Notes under the pieces: model-generated
Database searches by the model: none
What the model was told of the DNA's origin: nothing
What the model saw: only the letters and a program-made list of their open reading frames with translations
Part shown: in pieces, positions 35,935 through 46,642 of the stretch
Numbering within the stretch: position 1 is the first letter of the stretch
Layout of the letters: each line of letters starts with the position of its first letter
Assembly (NCBI GenBank): GCA_015056655.1
Contig: SVFV01000023.1
Span: 1 to 56,227 of the forward strand
Reading direction: 5' to 3'
Origin: Butyrivibrio sp.
GTDB lineage: Bacteria > Bacillota > Clostridia > Lachnospirales > Lachnospiraceae
Length of the DNA: 56,227 nt
Translations under genes and position numbers: made by a program

Positions 35935-36540
35935 ATGGCGGACGACAAGTTGAAAGATGCAGCTTTAAAGCCGATTGCAACTATCAAAAAACCGGTTATC
36001 GCTGCTGAGAAAAAAGAAGAAACTAAGCCTGTAGAGGCAGCAAAGACTGAAGTTAAGAAGGAAGAAAAGAAGCCTGCAGCAAAGGCTCCTGCTAAGAAGG
36101 CTACTACTGCAAAGAAGCCTGCAGCAAAGAAACCTGCTGCAAAGAAGGAAGAGCCCAAGAAGGCAGCTGAAGCTAAGAAGGAAGCTCCTAAGGCAGCAGC
36201 TAAGAAAGCTCCTGCAAAGAAAGCACCCGCTAAGAAGGCAGTAGCAGAGAAGAAAGCAGCTCCTAAGGCACCTGCTAAGAAAGCTACTACAGCTAAGAAG
36301 GCTCCTGCAAAGAAGCCCGCAGCAACAAAGAGCGCAGCTAAGGCTAATCTCGTACTTCAGTATGCAGATAATAACGTAACTTACGATACACTTGTTGAGA
36401 ACGCAAAGAACGTATTCCAGTATGATCTTGGCGGCAAGGTATCTGATATAAAGACGCTTGACATATATGTTAAGCCTGAGGAGAGCAAAGTTTATTTCGT
36501 AATCAATGGCGAGATAAATGGGGAGTACATGCTCTGGTAA
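35935..36540 (+). CDS. Histone H1-like Lys/Ala/Pro-rich protein with DUF6465 domain
   Basis: In the 201-residue product, residues 25-135 are almost only Lys, Ala, Pro, Glu and Thr, with repeated AKKAPAKK and AKKPAAKK units, as in eukaryotic H1 tails and bacterial H1-like proteins. The last 65 residues (LVLQYADNNVTYDTLVENA to the end) form a compact DUF6465-type domain of unknown function found in Clostridia. The basic tail is suited to binding DNA, RNA or teichoic acid; which one is unknown. The ATG follows GAGGAGGGAG, an unusually strong site that suggests high expression. Own promoter and terminator make it monocistronic. Confidence 0.8.
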   Translation: MADDKLKDAALKPIATIKKPVIAAEKKEETKPVEAAKTEVKKEEKKPAAKAPAKKATTAKKPAAKKPAAKKEEPKKAAEAKKEAPKAAAKKAPAKKAPAKKAVAEKKAAPKAPAKKATTAKKAPAKKPAATKSAAKANLVLQYADNNVTYDTLVENAKNVFQYDLGGKVSDIKTLDIYVKPEESKVYFVINGEINGEYMLW

Positions 36541-36563
36541 TATTTTTTAGGGAAAAAGTTTTC

Positions 36564-36600
36564 ATACCTCTGATGGTTGGTCCGTCAGAGGTATTTTTTT
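36564..36600 (+). terminator. Terminator after the H1-like gene
   Basis: A 10-bp stem (36564-36573 with 36585-36594, ATACCTCTGA) is followed by six T, a textbook intrinsic terminator. Confidence 0.9.
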
Positions 36601-36635
36601 GCCACTTTCTTCTAATTGTATTTATTTCTCGTCTA

Positions 36636-36664
36636 TTGACATTGCATCTTAGTAGTGGTAATTT
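36636..36664 (+). promoter_or_regulatory. Heat-shock operon promoter
   Basis: TTGACA (36636-36641), 17 bases, TAATTT (36659-36664). The predicted start near 36671 lies just before CIRCE, so bound HrcA would block transcription. Confidence 0.8.
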
Positions 36665-36678
36665 AGTTTCAGAAGATG

Positions 36679-36705
36679 TTAGCACTCGAATGAGTTGAGT
36701 GCTAA
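36679..36705 (+). promoter_or_regulatory. CIRCE operator (HrcA binding site)
   Basis: TTAGCACTC-N9-GAGTGCTAA is an exact match to the CIRCE consensus. It lies between the promoter and the hrcA ATG, so the whole operon is autoregulated by HrcA and induced by heat or unfolded protein. Confidence 0.98.
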
Positions 36706-36727
36706 CACATAAAAAAGAGGTAATGGA

Positions 36728-37759
36728 ATGCAGCTTGATGACAGAAAAAAGAAAATACTGCACGCCATAGTTCGCAACTATCTTGAGACCGGTGAACCGG
36801 TGGGTAGCAGGACCATATCGAAGTACACTGACCTTAACCTTAGCTCAGCCACCATCAGGAATGAGATGGCAGATCTTGAGGAGATGGGACTTATTCTGCA
36901 GCCTCACACTTCAGCAGGTCGTATCCCTTCAGACCAGGGCTATCGAGTTTATGTAGACGAGATGCTTGCTGAGAAGGAACAGGAAGTTGAGAATATGAAG
37001 GAGATGCTTCTTGATAAAGAAGAGAAGCTTGAGAAGCTCCTTAAGCAGGTTGCCAAGACCCTTGCGGTTGACACCAACTACGCTTCCATGATCTCAGCTC
37101 CTATGATCACAAGGAATAAACTGAAATTTATTCAGATTTCCAGAGTAGATGAGGGCAATCTTCTTACTACCATAGTTATAGAAGGTAACGTCATCAAAAA
37201 CAGAATGATTGAGATCAATCAGGAGATTAGTGATGCAGAGCTGTTGAAGCTCAACATTCTTCTGAACACAAGACTTGGAGGACTTTCCATAGGAGATATT
37301 AACCTCGGACTTGTGGCAGCGATGAAACAGGAGGCAGGAATCCTCGGGGACATCGTTGGAAGCATTATTGATACAGCAGCTGAGGCTGTTACAGAGGATG
37401 AGGACCTCCAGATTTACACAAGTGGAGCCAACAACATTTTCCGGTATCCCGAGCTTGCTGATAAGGAGAGAGCGAGTGATCTTATCACAGCCTTTGAGGA
37501 TAAGAGCGATCTCACAAGCTTTGTAGAGAATTCTCTCCAAGCAGATTCAGAGAACACCGGAATTCAGGTATATATAGGTAACGAATCTCCGGTCCAGTCA
37601 ATGCGTGACTGCAGCGTGGTTACAGCCACCTACGATTTAGGAGAGGGCATGCGCGGAACAGTCGGAATCATCGGCCCCAAGCGTATGGATTATGACAAGG
37701 TTGTAGGAGCTTTGAAGAACATGATGAGAGCTCTGGATGACCTTTATAAGAAAGAATAG
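36728..37759 (+). CDS. hrcA: Heat-inducible transcription repressor HrcA
   Basis: HrcA binds CIRCE and represses chaperone genes; GroEL is needed for its active fold. The 343-residue product has the N-terminal winged helix with YLETGEPVGSRTISKYTDLNLSSATIRNEMADLEEMGLI-type content (about 14-52), then the QPHTSAGRIPSDQGYR segment, and the C-terminal GMRGTVGIIGPKRMDY block. It heads hrcA-grpE-dnaK-dnaJ, the usual class I heat-shock order in Firmicutes. The ATG follows AGAGGTAA. Confidence 0.97.
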   Translation: MQLDDRKKKILHAIVRNYLETGEPVGSRTISKYTDLNLSSATIRNEMADLEEMGLILQPHTSAGRIPSDQGYRVYVDEMLAEKEQEVENMKEMLLDKEEKLEKLLKQVAKTLAVDTNYASMISAPMITRNKLKFIQISRVDEGNLLTTIVIEGNVIKNRMIEINQEISDAELLKLNILLNTRLGGLSIGDINLGLVAAMKQEAGILGDIVGSIIDTAAEAVTEDEDLQIYTSGANNIFRYPELADKERASDLITAFEDKSDLTSFVENSLQADSENTGIQVYIGNESPVQSMRDCSVVTATYDLGEGMRGTVGIIGPKRMDYDKVVGALKNMMRALDDLYKKE

Positions 37760-37777
37760 CAATAAGGAGTATTTAAG

Positions 37778-38461
37778 TTGAGCAAGGAAGTAAAGAAGGA
37801 TGTAGAAGCTACATCTGAGAAGAAAACAGCAAAAGAACTTCAGCAGGAAGTTGCCGAGAAGGCTAAAAAAGTAGCTGATGCAGCTAACAAGGTTGCGGAG
37901 GCAGCAGAGGAAGCTCAGGCAGATGCTGAAACAAGCGAAGCAGAAGCTTCTGAAGGCGCTGAGACAGCCGAGGGCGAAGCTGAAGGCGAGAAGAAGGGAC
38001 TCTTTGGTAAGAAAGAAAAGAAGAACCCCTTCAAAGAGAAATTCGAAGAGATGCAGGACAAATACATGCGTCAGGTAGCGGAGTTTGAGAACTTCCGCAA
38101 GAGAACTGATAAAGAAAAGGCGCAGATGTTCGATCAGGGTTCAGCTAATGTACTTGAAAAGCTTTTACCTGTTATTGACAACTTCGAGAGAGGACTTGCA
38201 ACAGTTCCGGAAGACGAGAAGGATTCACCTTTCGCAGATGGAATGAACATGATATACAAGCAGCTGCTTAAGCAGATGGAGGACCTTGGAGTTACTCCCA
38301 TAGAGGCAGCAGGCAAAGAGTTCGATCCCAACTTCCACAACGCAGTAATGCAGGTTGAGAGCGATGAAGTCGAAGAGGGCTTCGTAGCGCAGGAACTTCA
38401 GAAGGGTTATATGTATCACGACACAGTGCTTAGACATAGCATGGTAGCCGTTGCGAAGTAA
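37778..38461 (+). CDS. grpE: Nucleotide exchange factor GrpE
   Basis: GrpE releases ADP from DnaK. The 227-residue product has an unusually long Lys/Ala/Glu-rich N-terminal region (about 1-90) before the dimer coiled coil, which begins near FEEMQDKYMRQVAEFENFRKR. The C-terminal beta domain has FDPNFHNAVMQVES and LQKGYMYHDTVLRHSMVAVA. The start is TTG at 37778, eight bases after AAGGAG. It lies 18 bases after hrcA, under the same CIRCE control. Confidence 0.96.
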   Translation: MSKEVKKDVEATSEKKTAKELQQEVAEKAKKVADAANKVAEAAEEAQADAETSEAEASEGAETAEGEAEGEKKGLFGKKEKKNPFKEKFEEMQDKYMRQVAEFENFRKRTDKEKAQMFDQGSANVLEKLLPVIDNFERGLATVPEDEKDSPFADGMNMIYKQLLKQMEDLGVTPIEAAGKEFDPNFHNAVMQVESDEVEEGFVAQELQKGYMYHDTVLRHSMVAVAK

Positions 38462-38475
38462 ATTCAATCATTTAG

Positions 38476-40377
<1,902 letters not shown>

Positions 40378-40384
40378 GCTGTGA

Positions 40385-40525
40385 GAACTTAGCGAGGTTC
40401 TTTCGAGCTTAGTTCGAACGTGTTACTGTGAACGCAGTGAGCAGTAACTTCCGCTTAATAAAACTTTAATATTTCATATATTGCTAAAGCCCAATACATA
40501 ATGTAGGATGTATTGGGCATTTAGC
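40385..40525 (+). repeat. Cluster of four hairpins between dnaK and dnaJ
   Basis: Four inverted repeats follow one another: GAAC/GTTC (40385-40400), TTCGA/TCGAA (40402-40418), GTTACTG/CAGTAAC (40422-40448), and a long stem GCTAAA-GCCCAATACA with its near-complement (40483-40525). None has a clear T-run, so they look like mRNA processing or stabilising structures, or a dispersed palindromic repeat. The first resembles a stretch at 83-98 (GAGAACTTAG). Confidence 0.6.
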
Positions 40526-40578
40526 CTATCAAGGATGAGGTTTTGCACCTCACATAAAAATAGATTTAGGAGCAATTC

Positions 40579-41757
40579 ATGGCAGATCAGAAGCGAGATT
40601 ATTACGAGGTCCTTGGCGTTAGCAAGGGCGCTAGTGATGATGAGATTAAAAAAGCATATCGTGTGCTTGCAAAGAAATATCATCCCGACATGAATCCCGG
40701 AGACGACTCAGCTGCAGAAAAGTTCAAGGAAGCTTCCGAAGCTTATGCAGTTCTTAGTGATCCTGAGAAGAGACGCCAGTATGATCAGTTTGGTCATGCA
40801 GCATTTGATGGTGGCGCAGGCGGATATGGCGGATTTGATTTTGGCGGAGCTGATTTTGGCGATATCTTTGGCGACATATTTGGAGATTTCTTCGGCGGCG
40901 GTCGTAGAAGTCAGGGAGCACGTAGTGGCCCTGCCAAGGGAGCAAATATCAGAGCCAGCGTTCGTATCACTTTTGAAGAAGCTGTATTTGGTTGTGAGAA
41001 GGAACTTGAGATTCGTCTTAAGGATCCCTGCCCGACCTGTAAGGGAACAGGTGCTAAGCCTGGTACCACAGCTCAGATGTGTCCTAAGTGCGGAGGTAAG
41101 GGCCAGGTTGTATTCACGCAGCAGTCCTTCTTTGGCACAGTGAGAAATGTTCAGACATGTCCCGACTGTAACGGAAGTGGTAAGGTAATTAAGGATAAGT
41201 GCTCAGATTGTGGCGGAACAGGTTATGTTTCAAGCAATAAGAGAATCCAGGTTACAATTCCTGCAGGTATAGATAACGGACAGAGCGTTCGCATCCGCGA
41301 AAAGGGTGAGCCCGGAAGAAACGGTGGTCCCAGAGGAGACCTTCTTGTTGAGGTTATCGTTGCAGATCATCCTATTTTCCAGAGACAGGATTACGACATC
41401 TATTCCACAGTTCCCATGTCCTACGCTATCGCAGCTCTTGGCGGAACAGTTGCAATCGACACTGTTGATGGCAAGGTGCTCTATGATGTTAAGGCTGGAA
41501 CACAGACAGACACCAGAGTTCGTCTTCGTGGTAAGGGTGTTCCTACTCTTAGAAATAAGGACGTTCGTGGTGATCACTATGTCACTCTTGTTGTTCAGGT
41601 ACCTGACAAGCTTTCCAAGGAAGCAAAAGAACTCCTTAAGCAGTTCGATGAGAAGACAGGTGACAGCCTTCACGCAGCTGACAACATCGCCGGCGACAAG
41701 GACGGCTCAGATGATGGCGGCAAGAAAAAGGGCGGATTTTTCGGAAAGAAGAAATAA
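40579..41757 (+). CDS. dnaJ: Chaperone DnaJ (Hsp40)
   Basis: DnaJ delivers clients to DnaK and triggers its ATPase. The 392-residue type I protein has the J domain with HPD in [11 protein letters not shown], a Gly/Phe-rich linker (about 75-115), and four zinc-binding CxxCxGxG repeats: [24 protein letters not shown] and CSDCGGTG. Substrate-binding beta domains follow. The ATG follows TAGGAGC. The 201-base gap from dnaK holds hairpins, so the dnaJ level may differ from that of dnaK. Confidence 0.98.
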   Translation: MADQKRDYYEVLGVSKGASDDEIKKAYRVLAKKYHPDMNPGDDSAAEKFKEASEAYAVLSDPEKRRQYDQFGHAAFDGGAGGYGGFDFGGADFGDIFGDIFGDFFGGGRRSQGARSGPAKGANIRASVRITFEEAVFGCEKELEIRLKDPCPTCKGTGAKPGTTAQMCPKCGGKGQVVFTQQSFFGTVRNVQTCPDCNGSGKVIKDKCSDCGGTGYVSSNKRIQVTIPAGIDNGQSVRIREKGEPGRNGGPRGDLLVEVIVADHPIFQRQDYDIYSTVPMSYAIAALGGTVAIDTVDGKVLYDVKAGTQTDTRVRLRGKGVPTLRNKDVRGDHYVTLVVQVPDKLSKEAKELLKQFDEKTGDSLHAADNIAGDKDGSDDGGKKKGGFFGKKK

Positions 41758-41770
41758 GGTTATAATATAC

Positions 41771-41800
41771 GCGGGGAGAAACAAATTCTCCCCGCTGTTC
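41771..41800 (+). terminator. Hairpin after dnaJ
   Basis: A perfect 8-bp GC-rich stem (41771-41778 with 41788-41795, GCGGGGAG) without a strong T-run. It is probably a weak terminator, allowing some read-through into prmA. Confidence 0.6.
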
Positions 41801-41851
41801 GTATGTAAAGAGGTTTTATCTTTTTAAGATAACAAAAGAAGGAGTTTTACC

Positions 41852-42910
41852 ATGAAGTGGATGAGATTTAGAATCAGAACCAATGAAGAATCAGAGGATA
41901 TCATTGTCAGCAGTATGACAGACATCGGCCTCGAGGGAGCACAGATAGAGGACAACGCACCTCTTACTGCAGCTGATAAGGAGCAGATGTTCACAGATGA
42001 CCTCCAGGATGCAGATGACGAGGAGACAGGAGTAGACAGCTGCGCAGTAGTTGCACCTGGCGAAGACGGAATCGCATACCTTAACTTCTTTGTTGAAGTA
42101 GATGATAACAATAACCTCACTGTTCATGAGTATGACGATAACGGCGAGGAGATAGAAGTTACCAAGACTCCTGATGAGATGAAAGCTGAGATCAAGGCAG
42201 TTCTTGACGAGCTTCGCACCTTCTCTGATATAGGAGATGGCACAATCTCTGTAGATGTAACTGAGGACGTGGACTGGATCAACAACTGGAAACAGTACTT
42301 CCACAAATTCTATGTTGATGACGTGCTTGTAATCCCTTCATGGGAAGACAAGACCGCCGAGGATGAAGAAAAGGCAAAGATCACACTTCACATTGATCCC
42401 GGCACAGCCTTTGGTACAGGAATGCATGAGACAACTCAGCTTTGTATCAGAGCCCTTAGAAAGTACATGACTCTTGGCGCAGAGGTTCTTGATGTAGGAA
42501 CAGGTAGCGGAGTACTTTCAATTCTTGCAATGAAATTTGGCGCTGGCCACTGCGTGGGAACAGACCTTGATCCCTGCTCAGAGCCTGCTGTAGCAGACAA
42601 TAAGAAAGCAAACGACATTGCTGAGAAGGACTTCGATCTCATAATCGGCAACATCATTGATGATGAGAGGGTTCAGGATCAGTGCGGAAAAGAAAAGTAT
42701 GACATCGTCGTAGCAAACATCCTTCCCTATGTTCTTGTTCCCCTTACACCCATCGTTCCCGGACTCCTTAAGGAAGGCGGAATCTACATCACCTCCGGTA
42801 TCATCGAAGCCAAGGAAGATGTAATCCGCAAGGCCCATGAAGGGGCAGGCCTTACAATCCTTGAAGTCTGCAAGCAGGGCGAATGGGTATCAGTAATATC
42901 AAAGAAATAA
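41852..42910 (+). CDS. prmA: Ribosomal protein L11 methyltransferase
   Basis: PrmA trimethylates ribosomal protein L11 using SAM. The 352-residue product has an N-terminal substrate-recognition domain and a Rossmann methyltransferase domain with DPGTAFGTGMHETTQL, the SAM loop LDVGTGSGVLSI, and VANILPYVLVPL. The N-terminal half is rich in Asp/Glu and about 40 residues longer than in Bacillus (around 312). The ATG follows AAGAAGGAG. The order dnaJ-prmA-rsmE is common in Firmicutes. Confidence 0.95.
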   Translation: MKWMRFRIRTNEESEDIIVSSMTDIGLEGAQIEDNAPLTAADKEQMFTDDLQDADDEETGVDSCAVVAPGEDGIAYLNFFVEVDDNNNLTVHEYDDNGEEIEVTKTPDEMKAEIKAVLDELRTFSDIGDGTISVDVTEDVDWINNWKQYFHKFYVDDVLVIPSWEDKTAEDEEKAKITLHIDPGTAFGTGMHETTQLCIRALRKYMTLGAEVLDVGTGSGVLSILAMKFGAGHCVGTDLDPCSEPAVADNKKANDIAEKDFDLIIGNIIDDERVQDQCGKEKYDIVVANILPYVLVPLTPIVPGLLKEGGIYITSGIIEAKEDVIRKAHEGAGLTILEVCKQGEWVSVISKK

Positions 42911-42963
42911 GTAAAGTATCGCCAAAAAGATAATATGGGCAGAAATTCAACGTAGGAAACTGT

Positions 42964-43196
42964 CAGGATACACGTGAAAATGGAGAGTTGAAGTAAAACG
43001 CGTGTAGAAAAATGAAGAAATTCTCTGTTAAATGCACGTGAAAATGGAGAAGTACAATGAAATGCGTGTATGAAGTTGAAGAAATTCTATGTAAAATACA
43101 CGTGTAAATAGAGAATTGAAACAAAATGCGTGTGAAAAATTAAAAGAACATCACAAAGAATACACGTGAAGATGAAGAAGATGCCAAAAAGCGTGT
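42964..43196 (+). repeat. Intergenic array of 64-bp units with CACGTG and GCGTGT boxes
   Basis: CACGTG occurs at 42971, 43035, 43099 and 43163, exactly 64 bases apart. GCGTGT occurs at 43000, 43064, 43128 and 43191. AGAAATTC recurs at 43016 and 43080, with a stray copy at 42941. Within each unit TACACG and CGTGTA are complementary, so each can fold into a hairpin, and the arms can also pair between units. Intervening sequence is purine-rich (GAAAATGGAGA-like) and diverges between units. The period is not a multiple of three, so it is not coding. It fills the prmA-rsmE gap almost completely. Confidence 0.9.
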
Positions 43197-43216
43197 ATTA
43201 ATCAAGGAAAATATTT

Positions 43217-44080
43217 ATGTATCATTTTTTTGCTGAGAGCGCACAGCTCTTCGACGATGGAAAAAGAATATCGATATCAGGCGAAACCTACAACCACATG
43301 GTCAATGTCCTTCGCATGAAAGTTGGGGAAGAATTTTCCGTGAGCTTTAAGGATGGAGAAATTATATCTACAGATCAATCTGGAATTGCCATTAGCAAAA
43401 ACGATAAAGAAAATACAGATTTTTCAAAAGAGGAAAAAGAATCCACAGAACAAACAGAATTAACATCTAATGAATCTAAAGAATACCGCTTCGGAATAGA
43501 ATCAATCTCTGACTCCGAACTTATTGGTGAACTCAGATTCATTAAGGAATCAGGAGCAGAGCTTTCTTCAAAAATCTATCTTTTCCAGGGACTTCCCAAG
43601 GCGGACAAGATGGAACTCATAATCCAGAAGGCAGTAGAGCTTGGAGCATACCAGATTGTTCCAGTGAAAATGAAACGCTCAGTAGTAAAGCTCGATGAGA
43701 AAAAGGCAGCCTCCAAGATAAAGAGATGGTGCGCTATCTCAGAGGCGGCAGCCAAGCAGAGTAAAAGAGCACTCGTTCCTGAGGTTACTATGCCAATGAC
43801 CTTTAAGGAGGCTGTAAAGTTCGCGGAAAGCCTTGATATAAAGCTACTTCCCTATGAGCTTGCAGAGGGAATGGATTACACCAGAGAGATAATCTCAGAG
43901 ATTAAACCCGGTCAGAGCATCGGAATCTTTGTTGGCCCTGAAGGCGGCTTTGCAGACGAAGAGGTTGAGTTTGCAAACGACAATGGTTTCAAAACGATAA
44001 CCATGGGTAAGCGCATTCTCCGCACAGAAACTGCAGGCTTTACAATGCTGGCATGGTTAATGTATACTTTGGAACGTTAA
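43217..44080 (+). CDS. rsmE: 16S rRNA m3U1498 methyltransferase with acidic insertion
   Basis: RsmE methylates N3 of U1498 in 16S rRNA. The 287-residue SPOUT enzyme has an N-terminal PUA-like domain and a C-terminal knotted domain with IYLFQGLPKADKMELIIQKAVELG, IGIFVGPEGGFADEEVE and LGKRILRTETA-type motifs. Homologues are about 245 residues. The surplus is a Glu/Lys/Ser/Thr-rich insertion at about 52-90 in the PUA-like domain, probably a flexible loop. The ATG follows AAGGAAAA directly after the 64-bp repeat array. Confidence 0.93.
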   Translation: MYHFFAESAQLFDDGKRISISGETYNHMVNVLRMKVGEEFSVSFKDGEIISTDQSGIAISKNDKENTDFSKEEKESTEQTELTSNESKEYRFGIESISDSELIGELRFIKESGAELSSKIYLFQGLPKADKMELIIQKAVELGAYQIVPVKMKRSVVKLDEKKAASKIKRWCAISEAAAKQSKRALVPEVTMPMTFKEAVKFAESLDIKLLPYELAEGMDYTREIISEIKPGQSIGIFVGPEGGFADEEVEFANDNGFKTITMGKRILRTETAGFTMLAWLMYTLER

Positions 44081-44165
44081 TTGTTTTGAACTATAATATA
44101 TGCCTTCAGCCAAGACTAGTGCAGATGTGCATTTGATTGAAGGTTTTTTATTTATCGAGGAAGAC

Positions 44166-45386
44166 ATGGAAATATACTTGGATAACTCCGCAACTACCCG
44201 CGTTTATGACGAAGTTGTAGATCTTACAGTAAAGCTAATGAAGGAGGACTATGGCAACCCTTCAAGCATGCATCACAAGGGAGTTGTGGCTGAAAACTAT
44301 ATAAAGAAAGCTGCAGAGCAGATTGCGAAGACTCTTAAATGTGACCCTAAGGAGATTCTCTTTACATCAGGTGGTACAGAGTCAGACAACACAGCTATTA
44401 TCGGCGGCGCTATGGCAAGACAGAGACTTGGCAAACACCTCATCACAACATCTGTTGAGCATCCGGCAGTACTTAACACTATGCAGTACCTTGCTGAGCA
44501 GGGCTTTGAGATCACTTACCTTAAGGTACAGCCTGACGGAAGAATTGATCTTGAGGAACTTAAAAACGCCCTCAGAGAGGACACTATCCTTGTTTCCATC
44601 ATGGGTGTAAACAACGAGATTGGTGCAAGACAGCCGGTAGAAGAGGCAGCAGAGCTTATTCACAAGCTCAGCCCCAATGCACTTTTCCATGTTGACGCAG
44701 TTCAGGCATACGGTAAATACCGCTTCAACCCAGGAAAATCTGGCATTGACCTTATGTCAGTTAGTGGACACAAGATCCACGCTCCCAAGGGTGTCGGCTT
44801 TTTATATATAAAGGATAAAGTAAGAATTGTTCCTATTAGCTTTGGCGGCGGACAGCAGAAGGGCCTTCGTTCAGGCACTTTAAATGTTCCCGGAATTGCA
44901 GGACTTGGACTTGCAGCAGAGCAGATTTACAAAAACTTTGACGAGAAAACAGACAAGCTCTATGCCCTGAAGGAGAGACTCATAAAGGGACTCACATCAG
45001 AGCTTGAAGACATAAAGATAAACGGTATAAGTGATGAACTTTCTGATGCAATAAAAAGCCCAGCAGAATCTGAAAACGCAGATGCTGCCAAGATGCTGAG
45101 GGAAACAGCACCCCACATCGTGAGCGTGTCTGTATCAGGAGTAAGAGCAGAAGTGCTCCTCCACGCTCTTGAGGATAAGGGCATATACGTTTCATCAGGA
45201 AGCGCCTGCGCTTCAAATCATCCCAGTGTATCAGGTACTCTTAAATCAATAGGGCTTGATAAATCACTCTTAGACAGCACAGTAAGACTTAGCATGTCTG
45301 AGTTTACAACCGAGGAAGAGATAGATGAGACAGTAAAGGCATTTGCAGAAATCGTTCCGCTTTTACGCCAGTTCTCTAGAAGATAA
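44166..45386 (+). CDS. Cysteine desulfurase (NifS/IscS family)
   Basis: This PLP enzyme takes sulfur from cysteine for tRNA thiolation and Fe-S clusters. The 406-residue product has YLDNSATTRVYDEV at the N-terminus, TSGGTESDNTAI, the PLP lysine in SVSGHKIHAPKGVGF and the active-site Cys in SSGSACASNHPSVSG. An insertion of about 20 residues (SDELSDAIKSPAESENADAA) precedes the C-terminal domain. The ATG at 44166 follows GAGGAAG; an earlier in-frame start would add 22 unrelated residues. thiI follows after 48 bases, which makes it the likely sulfur donor for s4U. Confidence 0.94.
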   Translation: MEIYLDNSATTRVYDEVVDLTVKLMKEDYGNPSSMHHKGVVAENYIKKAAEQIAKTLKCDPKEILFTSGGTESDNTAIIGGAMARQRLGKHLITTSVEHPAVLNTMQYLAEQGFEITYLKVQPDGRIDLEELKNALREDTILVSIMGVNNEIGARQPVEEAAELIHKLSPNALFHVDAVQAYGKYRFNPGKSGIDLMSVSGHKIHAPKGVGFLYIKDKVRIVPISFGGGQQKGLRSGTLNVPGIAGLGLAAEQIYKNFDEKTDKLYALKERLIKGLTSELEDIKINGISDELSDAIKSPAESENADAAKMLRETAPHIVSVSVSGVRAEVLLHALEDKGIYVSSGSACASNHPSVSGTLKSIGLDKSLLDSTVRLSMSEFTTEEEIDETVKAFAEIVPLLRQFSRR

Positions 45387-45434
45387 AGATATAGTTTCAC
45401 CGAACGGAAGGTTCGTTAGATTAAGGAGATAATC

Positions 45435-46637
45435 ATGCAGTACCATGCATTTGTAATTAAGTATGCAGAGATAGGAATCAAAGGAAAGAACAGATACATT
45501 TTCGAAGAGGCTCTTGTTAAGCAGATGGAGAGAGTTCTTGAAAAGTGTGAAGGCGAGTTCAGCATTTTCAGAGTATCAGGCCGTATTTATCTTAATGCTC
45601 ATGGCTTTGATTTTGATGAGACAGTAGCAGCTCTTCAGACAGTATTTGGAATCACAGGAATCTGCCCTGCTGTTTGCATCGAGAGAGACGGGAATGGCAA
45701 ACTCCCTGATATTAACGGCCTTTCACAGGAAGTTATTAAGTTCATAGACGGAGTTTATCCTGATAAGAACAAGACCTTCAAGATCAAGTGCAGACGTGTG
45801 GATAAGACCTATCCTCTTGACTCAATGGAGGCAGCAGCTGAGATTGGAGCACAGGTACTCGATGCTTATCCTGAGATGAAGGTAGATGTCAGAACACCCG
45901 ACATTCTCATTAACGTAGAAATCCGTGAAAAGATAAACATTTTCTCTGAGATTATCCCTGCTGCAGGCGGAATGCCCACAGGAACCAGTGGAAAAGCATG
46001 CCTTCTCCTTTCAGGCGGAATCGACTCACCTGTTGCTGGCTACATGATTGCCAAGAGAGGCGCTGAGATCGAGGCTGTATACTTCAACGCTCCCCCTTAC
46101 ACAAGTGAAAGAGCAAAGCAGAAGGTTATTGACCTTGCAAAGGTAATTGCAAAGTACACAGGAAAAGTGCGCCTTCACGTTATCAACTTCACAGACATTC
46201 AGATGTACATCTACAAACAGTGCCCTCATGACGAGCTCACAATCATCATGCGCAGATATATGATGAGAATTGCTGACATGATTGCAAAGGAAAACAAGTG
46301 CATGGGTCTTATCACAGGCGAGAGCATCGGCCAGGTTGCTTCTCAGACCATGGAAAGCCTTATGGCAACAAACGAAGTTGTACAGGATATGCCTGTTTAC
46401 AGACCTGTTATCGCATTCGACAAACAGGACATTGTTGATATTTCATTGAAAATTGGAGCGTATGATACTTCAATTCTTCCTTACGAGGACTGCTGCACAA
46501 TCTTCGTTGCAAAGCACCCTGTAACAAAGCCAAGACTTGAAGTTATCAGAGCTCATGAGAAAAACTTATCTGAAAAGATAGACGAAATGGTTCAGACTGC
46601 CCTCGATACAGACGAGATCATAGAAATAAATGCGTAA
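45435..46637 (+). CDS. thiI: tRNA 4-thiouridine synthetase ThiI
   Basis: ThiI adds sulfur to U8 of tRNA and can serve thiamine thiazole synthesis. The 400-residue product has a ferredoxin-like/THUMP N-terminal part, the PP-loop LLSGGIDSPVAGYM, and GESIGQVASQT. It lacks the C-terminal rhodanese domain of E. coli ThiI, as in Bacillus, so sulfur transfer must rely on the neighbouring cysteine desulfurase. The conserved Cys pair seen near DCCTIF may take part. The ATG follows TAAGGAGAT. Confidence 0.96.
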   Translation: MQYHAFVIKYAEIGIKGKNRYIFEEALVKQMERVLEKCEGEFSIFRVSGRIYLNAHGFDFDETVAALQTVFGITGICPAVCIERDGNGKLPDINGLSQEVIKFIDGVYPDKNKTFKIKCRRVDKTYPLDSMEAAAEIGAQVLDAYPEMKVDVRTPDILINVEIREKINIFSEIIPAAGGMPTGTSGKACLLLSGGIDSPVAGYMIAKRGAEIEAVYFNAPPYTSERAKQKVIDLAKVIAKYTGKVRLHVINFTDIQMYIYKQCPHDELTIIMRRYMMRIADMIAKENKCMGLITGESIGQVASQTMESLMATNEVVQDMPVYRPVIAFDKQDIVDISLKIGAYDTSILPYEDCCTIFVAKHPVTKPRLEVIRAHEKNLSEKIDEMVQTALDTDEIIEINA

Positions 46638-46642
46638 GCAAG

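Noticed and set aside
35935..36358. Sequencing or assembly artefact in the Lys/Ala repeat
   Set aside because: The frame stays open through varied codons and leads into a normal domain, so it is read as a real gene.
42964..43196. CRISPR array
   Set aside because: The 64-bp period has short boxes instead of a 25-37 base identical repeat, and the spacers are similar to each other. No cas genes are present.
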